Notes: generated from the letters alone by a model not told the origin. Numbered from the stretch's first letter, positions 1-9,096 are shown. The stretch: 40,573 nucleotides of DNA from Acidobacteriaceae bacterium (GCA_030037545.1 JASHRF010000103.1:1-40573), one strand, 5' to 3'. Made by a program: numbers and translations.

Positions 1-2610
1 TAAGGTAGGCGTGAGCGCGTGCTGCACGCTCAGGTTCCACGCATCGAGGGTGGGAAAATTGAGCGGGTTGGGCCGGACCTTCGTATCGACGCTGTAGCCG
101 GGGTTCGGCAACAGGCCGTTTGAAGGCACCGTCGGGAAGACATAGGCCGGGGGGCCGACGTTCAGATCGAATGCCGGAGTCGTGAGGTTGGGCGAGACGA
201 TCGTCTGGGTGGCCAGAACCGGAAGGTTCTGCGTAACCGTGTGGCCGAAGATGGAGCCAAAGACGCCCATGTCGAAGCTGCGTCCGTAGCCGGTGCGGAT
301 CACGGTCTTGGGGTCGAGCTGGTATTCAACGCCAAGGCGCGGAGCCAACTGCTTCAGAGCCCTCACAGTCCAACCCATGTCGGAGGGAATGCCGCCAATG
401 CCGGCGACGCGTATATAGCCGTCTGCCAGGTTCATGAGTCCGCCGTACCCAGGGGCATTGACACTCTCTGGCCAGAACAAATCCATGCGTCCGCCAAAGT
501 TCACACTCAGCTTGTGCGTGGCACGCCACGCATCCTCCAGGTAGAAGAACGTGCGCTTCTGGAACTCCTTGGCGTTATAGACGGTCGAGACGTAGCGGGA
601 GAATGCGTCGCCGGCATTGCCTGCGACCCCGCCCAGCATGAAGGTAGCAAATCCCAATCCGCCTGGGGTGGGAGCGAAGGTATCCTCGGTTGGGCCGGTG
701 TTGAAGTACAGCAAGCCGTCGCGATCATCGTCGGAAGGCACGCGCAGGTTGCGGCCGTAGCGGAGGTCAATGCCCAGCTTGACCGTGTGGTTGCGGATAA
801 TCTTGGTCCAGTTGTTGACGATCTGGAACTGGTCTTCGCGTTCAATCAGCGGACAGTTGCAGCGGTTCACGTTCAGGCCGTCGCCAAAGACCGGTGACCC
901 TTGTGTTCCTCCCGACCCGCCCGGCACATTGTCAATAAAAAATCCCGGCGAACCGGTAAGGATGGAGGGGCCGGTGTTGATGCCCGGTATGCCCAGCGTA
1001 GTGGCAAAACTCGTGCCCGCGTCATGTTTGTCATCGGCAATGTCATAGCGCAGGTAGCCAATACGGATGTCCGTGAGCAGTTTGGGGTTAATGGCAATGT
1101 CGGTGCCCACCACATCGCTGTCGTTGGCGCCAATTGACGTTCCTCCGTAGTTGCCGATGCCGAAGCCAGGACCGCCGGCGGCACCGTACATCACTTGTCC
1201 CGTCAGGGTGTCGGTGAATCGCGAAAAACGTTCGAAGATGTGGGTCTTTTCGCTGAGCGTGTAGTCCACGCGCTCCGTCCACTGGTCGCTGTTGAACCCG
1301 CCCGATCCAGACAAATCGTCGTTCGAATCCAACCCGCCCTCTGAGCCGACGCCAGGAGTGTAAGTGATGTTCTTGGCCAATACATAGGGCTCAAGATACT
1401 TGAGCAAGGCCAGCGACGGAGCGGCGGCTGGCGTATCGAGTTCGGACCTGGGAATGATGTTGTTGGGGTAGGCGCTGGGCGCAGCCGCGGGGTTCGGATT
1501 GCCGAGATTGTCGTAGATCGTGCCCGCGGCCCCGAATTGAGACAGATACTGGCTGAAGTCGCAGCCATTGCCCCCCTGCGAGTCCGGGGTGGGGGTGGCC
1601 GCCGCAGTGCCAAGACAGCTCTCGGTGGTTAGCACAGTGGGGAGCGTATCCACAGCCACGTTGCCAACCACCTGGCGCTGTAATTCCAGGTTGGCGAAGA
1701 AGAAGAACTTGTCCCTAATAATCGGCCCGCCGATGGATCCGCCCATGCGGTTTTTCAGGCCGGGAGGAATGGTTCCGGGAGCCTGGTTGTAGGGATCGCG
1801 CGCCAGGTTGGCGTTGCCGGTGCGGAAATCGTAGATGTCCCCGTGGAAGCTATTGGAGCCGGAGCGGGTCTGCGCGGTCATGACCGCCGCCACGGCCTTG
1901 CCTTCTTCGGCGTCGTAGTCCTGGGTGGTGACCTTGACTTCGGTCACCGCGTCCATGGAGGGGTTAACGACGATGATGCCCAGGATCGGGTCCTCGTTGT
2001 CGGCGCCGTCCAGCTCGTAGGCCACGCCGCCGAACGCCTGACCGTCAATCTGAATCTGCTTCGAGGCCTGGGGATTCTCATCGGCCGCGTGCGACCATCC
2101 TAGAAGCTGCGCTCCCGGCAGCAGCAGTTGCAGGTTGGCGAAGTTCTGATCGCCCACCGGCAAGCTCTGCAATTGTTGCTGATCGAAGATGGTGGCCACG
2201 TCGGAGCGGGAAGTTTGCAGCTCCGGTTCGGTATCGGCGTTCACCGTAATGGTTTGAGTGGCAGCGCCAACCTGGAGCGTAGGGTCGATGCGGGGCGAGG
2301 TATCGGCCAGGACGTGAATGCCCGTGGTCTCAAAGTCCTGAAAGCCCTTGGCTGTGACTTTGATGTCATAAACATCGGGGATGAGGTGATCGACGGCGTA
2401 ATCGCCCGTGGCGTTTGAGATGACGGTAAACTTGGTGCCCTTGGATTCGTCCGTCGCCGTGACTGTGGCGCCGGGAACGGCCAACCCCTTCTGATCCGAC
2501 ACCGTGCCGAAGATTGATCCGTAAACCGCCTGCGCATGAGCCTGCGGAGCGAGAAGGCTCACCCCGGCGAAAAGAGCACACACAAGTACGCTTCCACGAG
2601 CTTTGCCCAT
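1..2610 (-). CDS. TonB-dependent receptor, Oar-like (C-terminus beyond window)
   Basis: Outer-membrane receptor of the acidobacterial Oar-like type, expected to import or bind a large substrate using TonB energy. I translated the minus strand by hand: the frame is open for all 870 codons from ATG 2610 to base 1, so the C-terminal barrel lies outside the window. Residues 1-27 are a signal peptide ending in AHAQ. Residues ~30-115 are a carboxypeptidase-regulatory-like beta-sandwich (GSIFGTVSDQKG, VPGATVTATD). A plug-like region follows to ~240 (ELDGADNEDPILG), then barrel sequence rich in aromatic and Asn residues (GGSIGGPIIRDKFFFFANLE is the usual family signature). GGGAGG lies 5 bases before the ATG and fixes the start. 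The substrate cannot be read from sequence. The nearby exported GH130 and cytochrome genes are separately transcribed, so a functional link is only a guess. Confidence 0.93.
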   Translation of the reverse strand, partial: MGKARGSVLVCALFAGVSLLAPQAHAQAVYGSIFGTVSDQKGLAVPGATVTATDESKGTKFTVISNATGDYAVDHLIPDVYDIKVTAKGFQDFETTGIHVLADTSPRIDPTLQVGAATQTITVNADTEPELQTSRSDVATIFDQQQLQSLPVGDQNFANLQLLLPGAQLLGWSHAADENPQASKQIQIDGQAFGGVAYELDGADNEDPILGIIVVNPSMDAVTEVKVTTQDYDAEEGKAVAAVMTAQTRSGSNSFHGDIYDFRTGNANLARDPYNQAPGTIPPGLKNRMGGSIGGPIIRDKFFFFANLELQRQVVGNVAVDTLPTVLTTESCLGTAAATPTPDSQGGNGCDFSQYLSQFGAAGTIYDNLGNPNPAAAPSAYPNNIIPRSELDTPAAAPSLALLKYLEPYVLAKNITYTPGVGSEGGLDSNDDLSGSGGFNSDQWTERVDYTLSEKTHIFERFSRFTDTLTGQVMYGAAGGPGFGIGNYGGTSIGANDSDVVGTDIAINPKLLTDIRIGYLRYDIADDKHDAGTSFATTLGIPGINTGPSILTGSPGFFIDNVPGGSGGTQGSPVFGDGLNVNRCNCPLIEREDQFQIVNNWTKIIRNHTVKLGIDLRYGRNLRVPSDDDRDGLLYFNTGPTEDTFAPTPGGLGFATFMLGGVAGNAGDAFSRYVSTVYNAKEFQKRTFFYLEDAWRATHKLSVNFGGRMDLFWPESVNAPGYGGLMNLADGYIRVAGIGGIPSDMGWTVRALKQLAPRLGVEYQLDPKTVIRTGYGRSFDMGVFGSIFGHTVTQNLPVLATQTIVSPNLTTPAFDLNVGPPAYVFPTVPSNGLLPNPGYSVDTKVRPNPLNFPTLDAWNLSVQHALTPTL

Positions 2611-2782
2611 GTGACCTCCCAAAATCTTGATCTGATCTGCTGTTTCTTTAACTTTGAACCACGTGCAACCGCGATTTTCACTCTCAGATCGACAGAGGCA
2701 GCTTTGCCCAAAGACCCTCGGGATTCGCTATCCAAGAAAGACTCTCGGATCATGCAACAGGGGAACCCTGTGATCTGGCACA

Positions 2783-2811
2783 CATTAACGCACGAAAACT
2801 TCCTTTGTCAA
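2783..2811 (-). promoter_or_regulatory. predicted sigma70-type promoter of the TonB receptor gene
   Basis: Read on the minus strand, a perfect TTGACA (2806-2811) is followed after exactly 17 bases by TTAATG (2783-2788). This would give a 5' leader of roughly 165 bases before ATG 2610. The -35 match and spacing are the best in the window; the -10 box is moderate. Confidence 0.6.
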
Positions 2812-2868
2812 TCCTAAAATTTAGGAAAAAATAGAACTTACGGTGGATAGCCCTCGCCAAAAATTTGG
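2812..2868. promoter_or_regulatory. pair of AT-centred dyads abutting the -35 box (candidate operators)
   Basis: TCCTAAAATTTAGGA (2812-2826) is a perfect dyad with 7-base arms around a central A. It touches the -35 hexamer with no gap. A related dyad, CCAAAAATTTGG (2857-2868), lies about 43 bases away centre to centre, close to four helical turns. Both have the form CC-(A/T core)-GG. A dimeric regulator binding two sites on one DNA face is a reasonable reading; its identity is unknown. Confidence 0.4.
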
Positions 2869-3068
2869 TAAATCGATATTCTCCACGTGCACCGGGCAGA
2901 ATTGGCTCGCGGGGAACATCGTCGCCGATTTGCTCCTTCGGCGGCCGAACTCGCTTGTGCTGCGACGGCATCGCGCGTAAGAGAGGCATCGTTTTCTTGC
3001 GTCACGAATGGGCGGAGCTAGCCCGCGCCATCGCCAGCCGCCATCAGTGCTGCATGCCCAAAGCGTCT

Positions 3069-4247
3069 TTAGTCATGGGAACGGTGTCGAAAGCAAACTG
3101 CTTGTAGCTTATGCGATTCCGGCTGCGTTGGCGCAGTTTGCGGAGCGGTGACCACAGCCACCAGGGAATCCGCGCAACCATAGTAGAGGAACCAATGGCT
3201 GTGAAAGTAAACCAGCCCCTCCGCAAAGGTGGTGCCGGCCGCGTATTGGCCGGTCTTTTCGTAGGGCATCGTTGGCTCGAGCACCGGGTTCTCCGTTCGC
3301 GCCAGCAGGCGGGCGGGATTTTGCGCATCGAACAAGGCTTCGCCCGCGGCGTAGGTATTGGGAGGAAGTTTTGGATCGCCGCCAGGTCCGGCGTTCTTCC
3401 CGTTGTAGATCAGGACAATGCCGCGGCTGGTGAGCAACGGAGGCGGGCCTGTTTCTGGAAACGCGCTGTCGAAGTGGCCGGGGCGCGGTCGCAGCACTTC
3501 TATGGCTTCGCCCCGCGCATCTTCAACCGGAATCCAGTGAATCAGGTCCTCGGACGTGGCCAGATGAATGGCTCCTTCGCCCCAATACATCCAGTACCTG
3601 CCGCCAATATGGGCGGCAATCAGCCTGCCGTCGCGCAGAACCGTGACGATACCCGCGGATTTGTAGCGCAGGTGCGCATATTTTCCGCCCTGCGCGTCGA
3701 GAAAAGCGGGGCCGTGTTTGACCCAGTGCTCCAGGTCCGGCGAAGTGGCGATGCCCACCGAATAGGTTTTGCGATTCCATTGCGTGTAAGTGAGCACGTA
3801 GGTGCCATCCTCGGCTTCTACAATGCGCGGATCTTCCACGCCGCCCGGCCACTCGCGAGCCTCCTGGCTGTCTTCCGCGGGATAAAAGACCGGCGCAGCG
3901 CGGCGCGCGAAGTGGATGCCGTCAGAGCTTTCCGCAAGCCCCAGACGCGAAGTGTGCATGCCGATCTGCATGGCGCCGGTATTGTCTTCGGCGCGATAGA
4001 GCAGCACGACCTTGCCGTTCCTGACTGCGGCCGCCGGATTGAAGGTGTGCAGAGCCTCCCAATGCACGGGAGCATTGCGGATCGGATCCTGAAACAGGGA
4101 AGCGGGATTGGGAACAATCACCGGATTCCCGCTGGCCGGGCGGCTGAAGGGGCCAATCTCCCACCCATTCTGCGGCGCCTGCTGTGCGCCTGCCAGCAGC
4201 GTTGCCAGCATCAGCAATACTGGCGCGCGCCCGCCTCTTATGCTCAT
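3069..4247 (-). CDS. exported GH130-type mannoside phosphorylase/hydrolase
   Basis: Five-bladed beta-propeller glycosidase of the GH130 group, which cleaves beta-mannosides by phosphorolysis or, in some exported members, hydrolysis. From ATG 4247 the protein has 392 residues. A signal peptide (SIRGG then a hydrophobic run to AGAQQ) is followed by family motifs FNPAA (69-73), YRAEDN (84-89) and GGVEDPRI (~136-143). The Asp of EDPR is the expected catalytic acid. YTQWNRK follows. ATG 4298 would add 17 non-signal-like residues and lies one base after the stop of the preceding gene (TGAAATG); I prefer 4247 for the clean signal peptide and an AGGA 10 bases upstream. It is the last gene of the unit starting at 8921. 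Export favours a hydrolase, because periplasmic phosphate is limited, but I cannot assign the subfamily or substrate. Confidence 0.82.
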   Translation of the reverse strand: MSIRGGRAPVLLMLATLLAGAQQAPQNGWEIGPFSRPASGNPVIVPNPASLFQDPIRNAPVHWEALHTFNPAAAVRNGKVVLLYRAEDNTGAMQIGMHTSRLGLAESSDGIHFARRAAPVFYPAEDSQEAREWPGGVEDPRIVEAEDGTYVLTYTQWNRKTYSVGIATSPDLEHWVKHGPAFLDAQGGKYAHLRYKSAGIVTVLRDGRLIAAHIGGRYWMYWGEGAIHLATSEDLIHWIPVEDARGEAIEVLRPRPGHFDSAFPETGPPPLLTSRGIVLIYNGKNAGPGGDPKLPPNTYAAGEALFDAQNPARLLARTENPVLEPTMPYEKTGQYAAGTTFAEGLVYFHSHWFLYYGCADSLVAVVTAPQTAPTQPESHKLQAVCFRHRSHD

Positions 4248-4299
4248 CGCATGCGCATCCTGAACCACCTGAATACCGGGTGTCCCCGTGCCAGGCATT

Positions 4300-4797
4300 T
4301 CAGAAGAGATTTCCGGCTACCTGTTCCGCAAGCCGCTCCAGCGCGTCGGACTGCGGGTCCTGCGGTTTTGCGTCCCGCTTTTGCCCGCGCAGAATCAGCG
4401 TGAAATTGAGATCCCTCACTCTGCCGCTCACCATCTCCGCCATCTCGCCGCGGGCTGCGGTCAGATGGCATCGTGCCGCTTCGTTGCCGATTCCCACCAG
4501 CTTCACGCTGCCCGCCGGACAGCCCGGAGGAGCGTTCCCGCCGACCGCAATCTCCAGCGTATCCATGGCTGCATCGCGCCGTGAAAACCGGCATGTGCCA
4601 TCTTCGGCGCTCCCCGTTGCCGCCACGTCTACATCCCCGCCCAGGGCTTTGGCCACGCTTCCCACGCTCAGCCAGGGGCAGGTATTCTCCGGCGCGGCCT
4701 GTGATCCGGCCGCCGATGCATCGCGCCCGCTGGTCTGCATGGCGGGCAGCGAAACGGACGAGACCACCAGCAGCAACAGCAAGCATCGCGTCGTCAT
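4300..4797 (-). CDS. small secreted protein, function unknown
   Basis: A 165-residue protein with an N-terminal signal (MTTRC, then LLLLLVVSSVSLPA). The mature part has four cysteines (40, 69, 93, 110), enough for two disulfides. The stretch CPWLSVGSVAKALGG followed by G-x-C-x-F resembles the general pattern of actinobacterial DUF3558-like lipoproteins (C-x-L-[ST]-xxx-VA-x-ALG). This is pattern similarity only, not an assignment. The gene starts 7 bases after the stop of the FG-GAP gene and ends one base before an alternative GH130 start, so it belongs to the same transcript. No ribosome-binding site is evident, consistent with translational coupling. C5 sits early in the signal and does not form a convincing lipobox. 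Confidence 0.7.
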   Translation of the reverse strand: MTTRCLLLLLVVSSVSLPAMQTSGRDASAAGSQAAPENTCPWLSVGSVAKALGGDVDVAATGSAEDGTCRFSRRDAAMDTLEIAVGGNAPPGCPAGSVKLVGIGNEAARCHLTAARGEMAEMVSGRVRDLNFTLILRGQKRDAKPQDPQSDALERLAEQVAGNLF

Positions 4798-4804
4798 AGC
4801 CCGG

Positions 4805-6688
4805 CTACGCTTTCGCTTTGGCCGGCATAAGCGCTCCGGAATGCAGGATTTTGCCGCCTTCCTGGATCACATAAAGCTGGTTGACGTCAAGATTCTTGAT
4901 CTGGTCCACCTGGCCGCTGAGCCAGCGAATCTCCACCATATCAACTTGCTTAGCCTGATCCAGTCCGAAGTGCATGCGCAGATCGTTTTGCGAGAAGTAG
5001 CTCCCGCCACTGCGCAGCTCATCCATCTGCACCAGCGGCTTGGCGGCATTCGGGACCGTTGTCGCCGTGACCGTGACCCGGCTTCCGATACCGGAACGAT
5101 TCGACTTCACTCCCACCAGCTTGATCTTGATCCAGTTGCGATCCCAGGTGGAGTGACAACGCAGCAGTTGCGGAAGAGCGTTGATGCAATTGACGGCGAC
5201 GTCGATCACGCCGTCATTGTCGTAATCTCCAAATGCCGTGCCGCGAGCCGGCGCTCTCTCCAGAATCCCGGGCCCTCCCTGGTTAGTCACATCTTCAAAC
5301 CGCCCATTGCGCAGGTTCCGATAAAGATACTTGTGTTCGGCATACTTCAGATCGGCGTTGGACTTGTCGACCTCGGGATACACATGCCCGTTGGACATGA
5401 TGATATCGAGCCAGCCGTCGTTATCCATGTCGAAGAAGCCAACGCCCCAGCCCAGGAGACGCGTGTTCACGCCCAACCCGCTGGGATAGGTTCGGTCCTC
5501 GAAGTTAGCGTCGCCGAGATTGGTATACAGGGAATCGGTATCTCCGGCAAAGTTAGTCTTCACCACGTCCAGATTGCCGTTGTGGAGATAGTCTCCTATG
5601 GAGACGCCCATGCCGGCCTGCGGCTTTGCTTCCGCGGAAAGCGCCGCGCCGGCTTCAATGGCAATATCGCGGAAGGTGCCGTCCTGCTGATTCAGATAGA
5701 GAGTCGCCGGAGCTGAATCATTGGCGACATAGATGTCGGGCCAGCCGTCGTTATTCAGGTCGGACGCCGCCACGCTCAGGCCGTAAGTGCCCACCGCGGT
5801 CCACATGCCCGCCTTTTCGCTGACATCGGTGAAAGTCCCGTCGCCGCCGTTGTGATACAGGATATTTCTGCCTCCGGGCAGCCCCGGCGGTCCGCACGCC
5901 ACCAGCATTCCTTTGTAAGTGCACGGGCCATCCTGAGGAAGCGGAGCCGTCTTCAGGTCGAAATCAACGTAATTAGCTACAAACAGGTCCAGGTGTCCGT
6001 CGCGATCGTAATCGACAAATGTGCATCCGGTATTCCATCTGGTCTTGGGGCCCGGCTGAATCAGATTGGCGCGTTCGGTAACATCGGTAAACGTACCGTC
6101 GCCGTGGTTCCGGTACAAAACATTCTGTCCGTAATAAGTCACAAACAGGTCGTCATAACCGTCGTTGTCATAGTCGCCCACGCAACATGCCTGTCCCCAG
6201 CCGGTCTTATGCTCAAGGCCGGACCCTGGAGTTACATCGGTAAATGTGCCGTCACGGTTGCTCTTGAATAAGTGGCAATGCGGCTCCTGCCCGGCTGGAA
6301 ATCCTTCCAGCCGCCAGCCATTGACCAGAAAAAGATCGAGCCAGCCGTCGTTGTCGTAGTCATAGAAGGCCAGCCCGCAGCCGGTGGTCTCAAGCAGATA
6401 CTCGTTTTTGTGTTCGCCGCCATAGATGGTTTCGACGTTGAGGCCGGATTCGTGAACTACGTCAACGAAGCTCACGCCCAGCGGCGTGCCCTCGATGGGC
6501 GATTTCGGCCCCGGCGGAGGCGGCGCGGGCTTCGCATCATAGCTGCGCTCCTGCGGTCCGATTTTGATTGCGCCTCCAGCCGGCGTTTGCGCATCCTGCT
6601 GCGGCGGTCCGGCCAATGCGACGATATCGGCAAAAGGAAGAACCAAAGCCGTGCGGCTGAGCGAACGGATAAAATGGCGGCGATTCAA
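4805..6688 (-). CDS. CRTAC1-like FG-GAP/VCBS repeat protein with ASPIC/UnbV domain
   Basis: Exported 627-residue beta-propeller protein. The start is TTG 6688, with GAGGG 7 bases upstream; no ATG fits. The N-terminus carries a twin-arginine-like signal (NRRHFIRS, then a hydrophobic stretch), so it is probably exported folded through Tat. Seven calcium-binding FG-GAP/VCBS loops follow at about residues 105-505, for example DYDNDGWLDLFLVNG, DYDRDGHLDLFVANY, DLNNDGWPDIYVAND and DMDNDGWLDIIMSNG. The C-terminus (~525-600) is an ASPIC/UnbV domain (GIGSRVTVTA, RSGGSYFSQND, HFGLD, VEIRWLSG). The family is common next to exported TPR and cytochrome proteins in Acidobacteria and Planctomycetes, and its role is unsettled: adhesion, scaffold or ligand binding. 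It lies 13 bases after the 5-haem cytochrome gene and is certainly co-transcribed with it. Confidence 0.92.
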   Translation of the reverse strand: MNRRHFIRSLSRTALVLPFADIVALAGPPQQDAQTPAGGAIKIGPQERSYDAKPAPPPPGPKSPIEGTPLGVSFVDVVHESGLNVETIYGGEHKNEYLLETTGCGLAFYDYDNDGWLDLFLVNGWRLEGFPAGQEPHCHLFKSNRDGTFTDVTPGSGLEHKTGWGQACCVGDYDNDGYDDLFVTYYGQNVLYRNHGDGTFTDVTERANLIQPGPKTRWNTGCTFVDYDRDGHLDLFVANYVDFDLKTAPLPQDGPCTYKGMLVACGPPGLPGGRNILYHNGGDGTFTDVSEKAGMWTAVGTYGLSVAASDLNNDGWPDIYVANDSAPATLYLNQQDGTFRDIAIEAGAALSAEAKPQAGMGVSIGDYLHNGNLDVVKTNFAGDTDSLYTNLGDANFEDRTYPSGLGVNTRLLGWGVGFFDMDNDGWLDIIMSNGHVYPEVDKSNADLKYAEHKYLYRNLRNGRFEDVTNQGGPGILERAPARGTAFGDYDNDGVIDVAVNCINALPQLLRCHSTWDRNWIKIKLVGVKSNRSGIGSRVTVTATTVPNAAKPLVQMDELRSGGSYFSQNDLRMHFGLDQAKQVDMVEIRWLSGQVDQIKNLDVNQLYVIQEGGKILHSGALMPAKAKA

Positions 6689-6701
6689 AGCAAATCCCTC
6701 A

Positions 6702-8921
6702 CTATTTGTATGGTTGTGCTGCGGCGGTCACAGTGGTTTGCGGCAGATCTGTATGCAGGTGCCAGGGAGAGCTTTCAATCCGGATTTCAGGATGCTTGCG
6801 CAGGTAATCGAGCGAGTAAGTGGGCGCCGACGGGTCTACCCTCTTGATTACATAGAGCGCTGCTTCCTCGGCCGACTTCTTCTTCATCCCCATGCGGCGA
6901 TATAAGATAGCAAGATTGTAATGCGCCGCAAGATCGTCAGGATCGATGGCCTGCAGCGCCTGAAACTGCTGTACGGCTTCCGCGCTGCGATGCTGCTGGT
7001 AATACGAAATGCCCAGCTCGCGGCGCGCATCGCGGCAATCGGGATAGCGCGCCACCACTTTTTCGAGATCGGCGACCTCCGCCTGCGAATGCCGCTCCCG
7101 GCGCTCGACCAGCGCCATATAGTAGAGAGCGCGCGGATCGTCCGGACGCAGGGCCAGCGCCTTCTCCAAAGGTTCACGCGCCTCGGAATACTTCTCCCAG
7201 GCCAGATAAGTGATGCCGATATTGACGTAACCATCCTTGTAATCGGGCATCAGTTTCACCACCTGCTCGAACGCATGCAATGCATCCGCATACTGAAGTT
7301 CGTCGAGCAATCCAATTCCTTCATTGTTCCATCGCATCCACTCCGGATTGTCGGCAGGCAGAGGCGGCGTTGCGGAATTGTCACCCAGGTTCACGGTCCT
7401 GGTTGCGGCCGCCAGCTCTACCACCGGATAAGCCGGATGGTCCGGACCCAGAACATTGTTGAGATAACTTTGCCGCAAGTGGCGATAATTCACGCGCGCC
7501 GTAATGCGCAGCGGACCTTTGGCGTCGGCGGGAATGCGGAACTGATAGCGGACCAGCGTGGATCTTCCCGCCTGAATGGTATTGTCGTAGGCCACGGAAT
7601 GGATCGTCCACACCTTGTGGTTGTCGACGAAATCGCCATTCACGTCCACCGGGCGATTGTCGAACTTATGCGCGCGTTCGTCGAGCATACCGTCGGGCTT
7701 CAGGAATCCGCTCTCATAGATTTTGGCTCCCGACGCGTCGGTCACCGTGAACTGAATCCATGCCTGGTAAAGGTCGCGAACCTCCGGCAGCAGGGAATGG
7801 CCGATGGCTTTGTTTTGAATCACTACGTACGCTTCCACGGTTGCGCCCGGGTTGAGATGGAACGGCATCGAGCCCAGCGGGGCGATCATAGTGTCGTCGT
7901 CGTCCACCTTGAGCCCGAACAGATCCACGTTGAGATAGTCGCCGCTCTGAAGGAATGCGATGGTCTGATCGAGCTGTTCGGTGAAGTTGTAATAGAACGG
8001 AACCGCCGTATTTCCCGCCAGCCACCGGTGTGAAGCCAGCGTTCCGGGGCTGGATCCGTAATCCGGCAGCGTGGTAGGCACGCGCTTCATGTGACAGTCC
8101 TGGCAGGTCTTGTAGTCGGCCGAATAAAACGTAAGCGGATTCTGCTGCGAGAATTTGGAATCCTGCCACTCGTCGTAGGCGCTGAAGGCGCGAATCCACT
8201 TGTAATGGTTCAATTGGGGGGGAAGATTGGCCTTGTGGCAAGCTGAGCAGAACACCGAGGTGCGATAGAAGTCCTGCATCACAGCTTTCTCGTGGCGATC
8301 GAGATGGGCAAGGATTTCGGCATCCGGAACCATGCCCGGCACGCGGTTGCCATCCGCGTCCACAATGACGGCCGGCACGCCCATGACATAGCTCCCATTG
8401 CCCAGCTTGCTCTGCGCGCTCTGGATGGAGTGGCAGACCATGCACGTGACCCCGTCGCGATCGAAGGAGCGATCCAGCGCGGAACCCGGAGTCATGGCCC
8501 CCGCCAGAACGGCGACCGGATTATGACAGCTATCGCAGTGACGCGCAAATTCGATGCCCCGGGTGCGTATCAGGATATTCACGCTGGTGCGATAGAAGGG
8601 AGTACGGAAGGCATTCGAGTGCAGCGCCTGCCGCCACTCGTGGTAGGCCTCCTGGTGACAGTGGCCGCAGTACGCGGCATCAGGAAATGCGCTGGCCGGA
8701 AGAAATCCGCCTCCTTCGACCGCCGCATTCCCCGGCATCGCGATGCCCTGGTTTCCAAACGGCAAACTGTACGCCTGGCGAATGCCCTCGTCGTAAGCTG
8801 CGCGGGCGCTCGTCATTGGTTTGGGCTGATCGTCGCCGGGGCCCGTGGCTGCCAGGCACAGAACCGCGGCTCCTGTGAGTGCCAGGATGGCGAGCCCAGC
8901 GCGACGGTTTGCCAACTTCAT
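6702..8921 (-). CDS. exported pentahaem cytochrome c with C-terminal TPR domain
   Basis: 739 residues. A signal peptide (1-~26) is followed by a cytochrome c554-like multihaem domain with five CxxCH sites: CGHCH 85-89, CDSCH 129-133, CMVCH 160-164, CSACH 225-229 and CQDCH 273-277. A beta-rich region (~300-500) is followed by about four or five TPR units (~540-720; e.g. ADALHAFEQVVKLMPDYKDG). It should act in the periplasm or at the cell surface as an electron carrier or multihaem oxidoreductase, with the TPR part docking partners. No Shine-Dalgarno precedes ATG 8921. A candidate extended -10 lies ~90 bases upstream, just past the terminator of the preceding unit, making this the first gene of a four-gene transcript. 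The substrate is unknown; similar haem arrangements occur in nitrite/hydroxylamine-type enzymes and in pure electron-transfer proteins. Confidence 0.9.
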   Translation of the reverse strand: MKLANRRAGLAILALTGAAVLCLAATGPGDDQPKPMTSARAAYDEGIRQAYSLPFGNQGIAMPGNAAVEGGGFLPASAFPDAAYCGHCHQEAYHEWRQALHSNAFRTPFYRTSVNILIRTRGIEFARHCDSCHNPVAVLAGAMTPGSALDRSFDRDGVTCMVCHSIQSAQSKLGNGSYVMGVPAVIVDADGNRVPGMVPDAEILAHLDRHEKAVMQDFYRTSVFCSACHKANLPPQLNHYKWIRAFSAYDEWQDSKFSQQNPLTFYSADYKTCQDCHMKRVPTTLPDYGSSPGTLASHRWLAGNTAVPFYYNFTEQLDQTIAFLQSGDYLNVDLFGLKVDDDDTMIAPLGSMPFHLNPGATVEAYVVIQNKAIGHSLLPEVRDLYQAWIQFTVTDASGAKIYESGFLKPDGMLDERAHKFDNRPVDVNGDFVDNHKVWTIHSVAYDNTIQAGRSTLVRYQFRIPADAKGPLRITARVNYRHLRQSYLNNVLGPDHPAYPVVELAAATRTVNLGDNSATPPLPADNPEWMRWNNEGIGLLDELQYADALHAFEQVVKLMPDYKDGYVNIGITYLAWEKYSEAREPLEKALALRPDDPRALYYMALVERRERHSQAEVADLEKVVARYPDCRDARRELGISYYQQHRSAEAVQQFQALQAIDPDDLAAHYNLAILYRRMGMKKKSAEEAALYVIKRVDPSAPTYSLDYLRKHPEIRIESSPWHLHTDLPQTTVTAAAQPYK

Positions 8922-9009
8922 GATGGACGGGGACGAGATCCCTCACCTGCCTGCGTACCTCTTCTTTCTGCAATGAGCGGCCGCGCAAGCTCCACGAGGA
9001 ATACGCCAA

Positions 9010-9018
9010 ACTATAACA
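9010..9018 (-). promoter_or_regulatory. candidate extended -10 promoter of the pentahaem cytochrome operon
   Basis: On the minus strand the sequence reads TGTTATAGT, an extended -10 element (TG, one base, then TATAGT). It lies about 90 bases upstream of ATG 8921 and just downstream of the terminator at 9043-9073. No good -35 box is seen, which is usual for extended -10 promoters. Confidence 0.4.
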
Positions 9019-9042
9019 AAACCAGTGCGACGCTGGATACCG

Positions 9043-9073
9043 AAAAAGTCTGCCGCCCGGTAGTGCGGGCAGC
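9043..9073 (-). terminator. Rho-independent terminator after the TPR gene
   Basis: On the minus strand, 23 bases after the stop at 9097, GCTGCCCG and CGGGCGGC form an 8-bp stem (one T-G pair) around a 6-base loop (9052-9073). Two bases further on comes CTTTTT (A-tract 9043-9047 on the plus strand). It divides the minus-strand block into two transcription units. Confidence 0.75.
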
Positions 9074-9096
9074 CGCCGGATCGCGTTATGCAATCC

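Larger units (their letters stand above)
2611..3068. other. gene-free region upstream of the TonB receptor
   Basis: These 458 bases separate the GH130 gene stop from the receptor start. The half near the receptor holds a good minus-strand promoter and two AT-centred dyads, listed separately. The rest (about 2870-3068) has short open frames on both strands, but none has a ribosome-binding site or a recognisable product. I see no clear terminator for the GH130 transcript. Confidence 0.6.

Noticed and set aside
2611..3068. Terminator for the GH130 transcript
   Set aside because: A short GGGC/GCCC pairing exists near 3015-3030 but there is no T-run or stable stem.
3111..4403. 430-codon open frame on the plus strand opposite GH130
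   Set aside because: The minus-strand protein has clear GH130 motifs; the plus-strand translation is Arg/Ala/Gly-rich with no motif, a normal effect of high G+C codon use.
4184..5716. 510-codon open frame on the plus strand
   Set aside because: Antisense to the FG-GAP/ASPIC protein and the small secreted protein gene, no ribosome-binding site and no recognisable domain.
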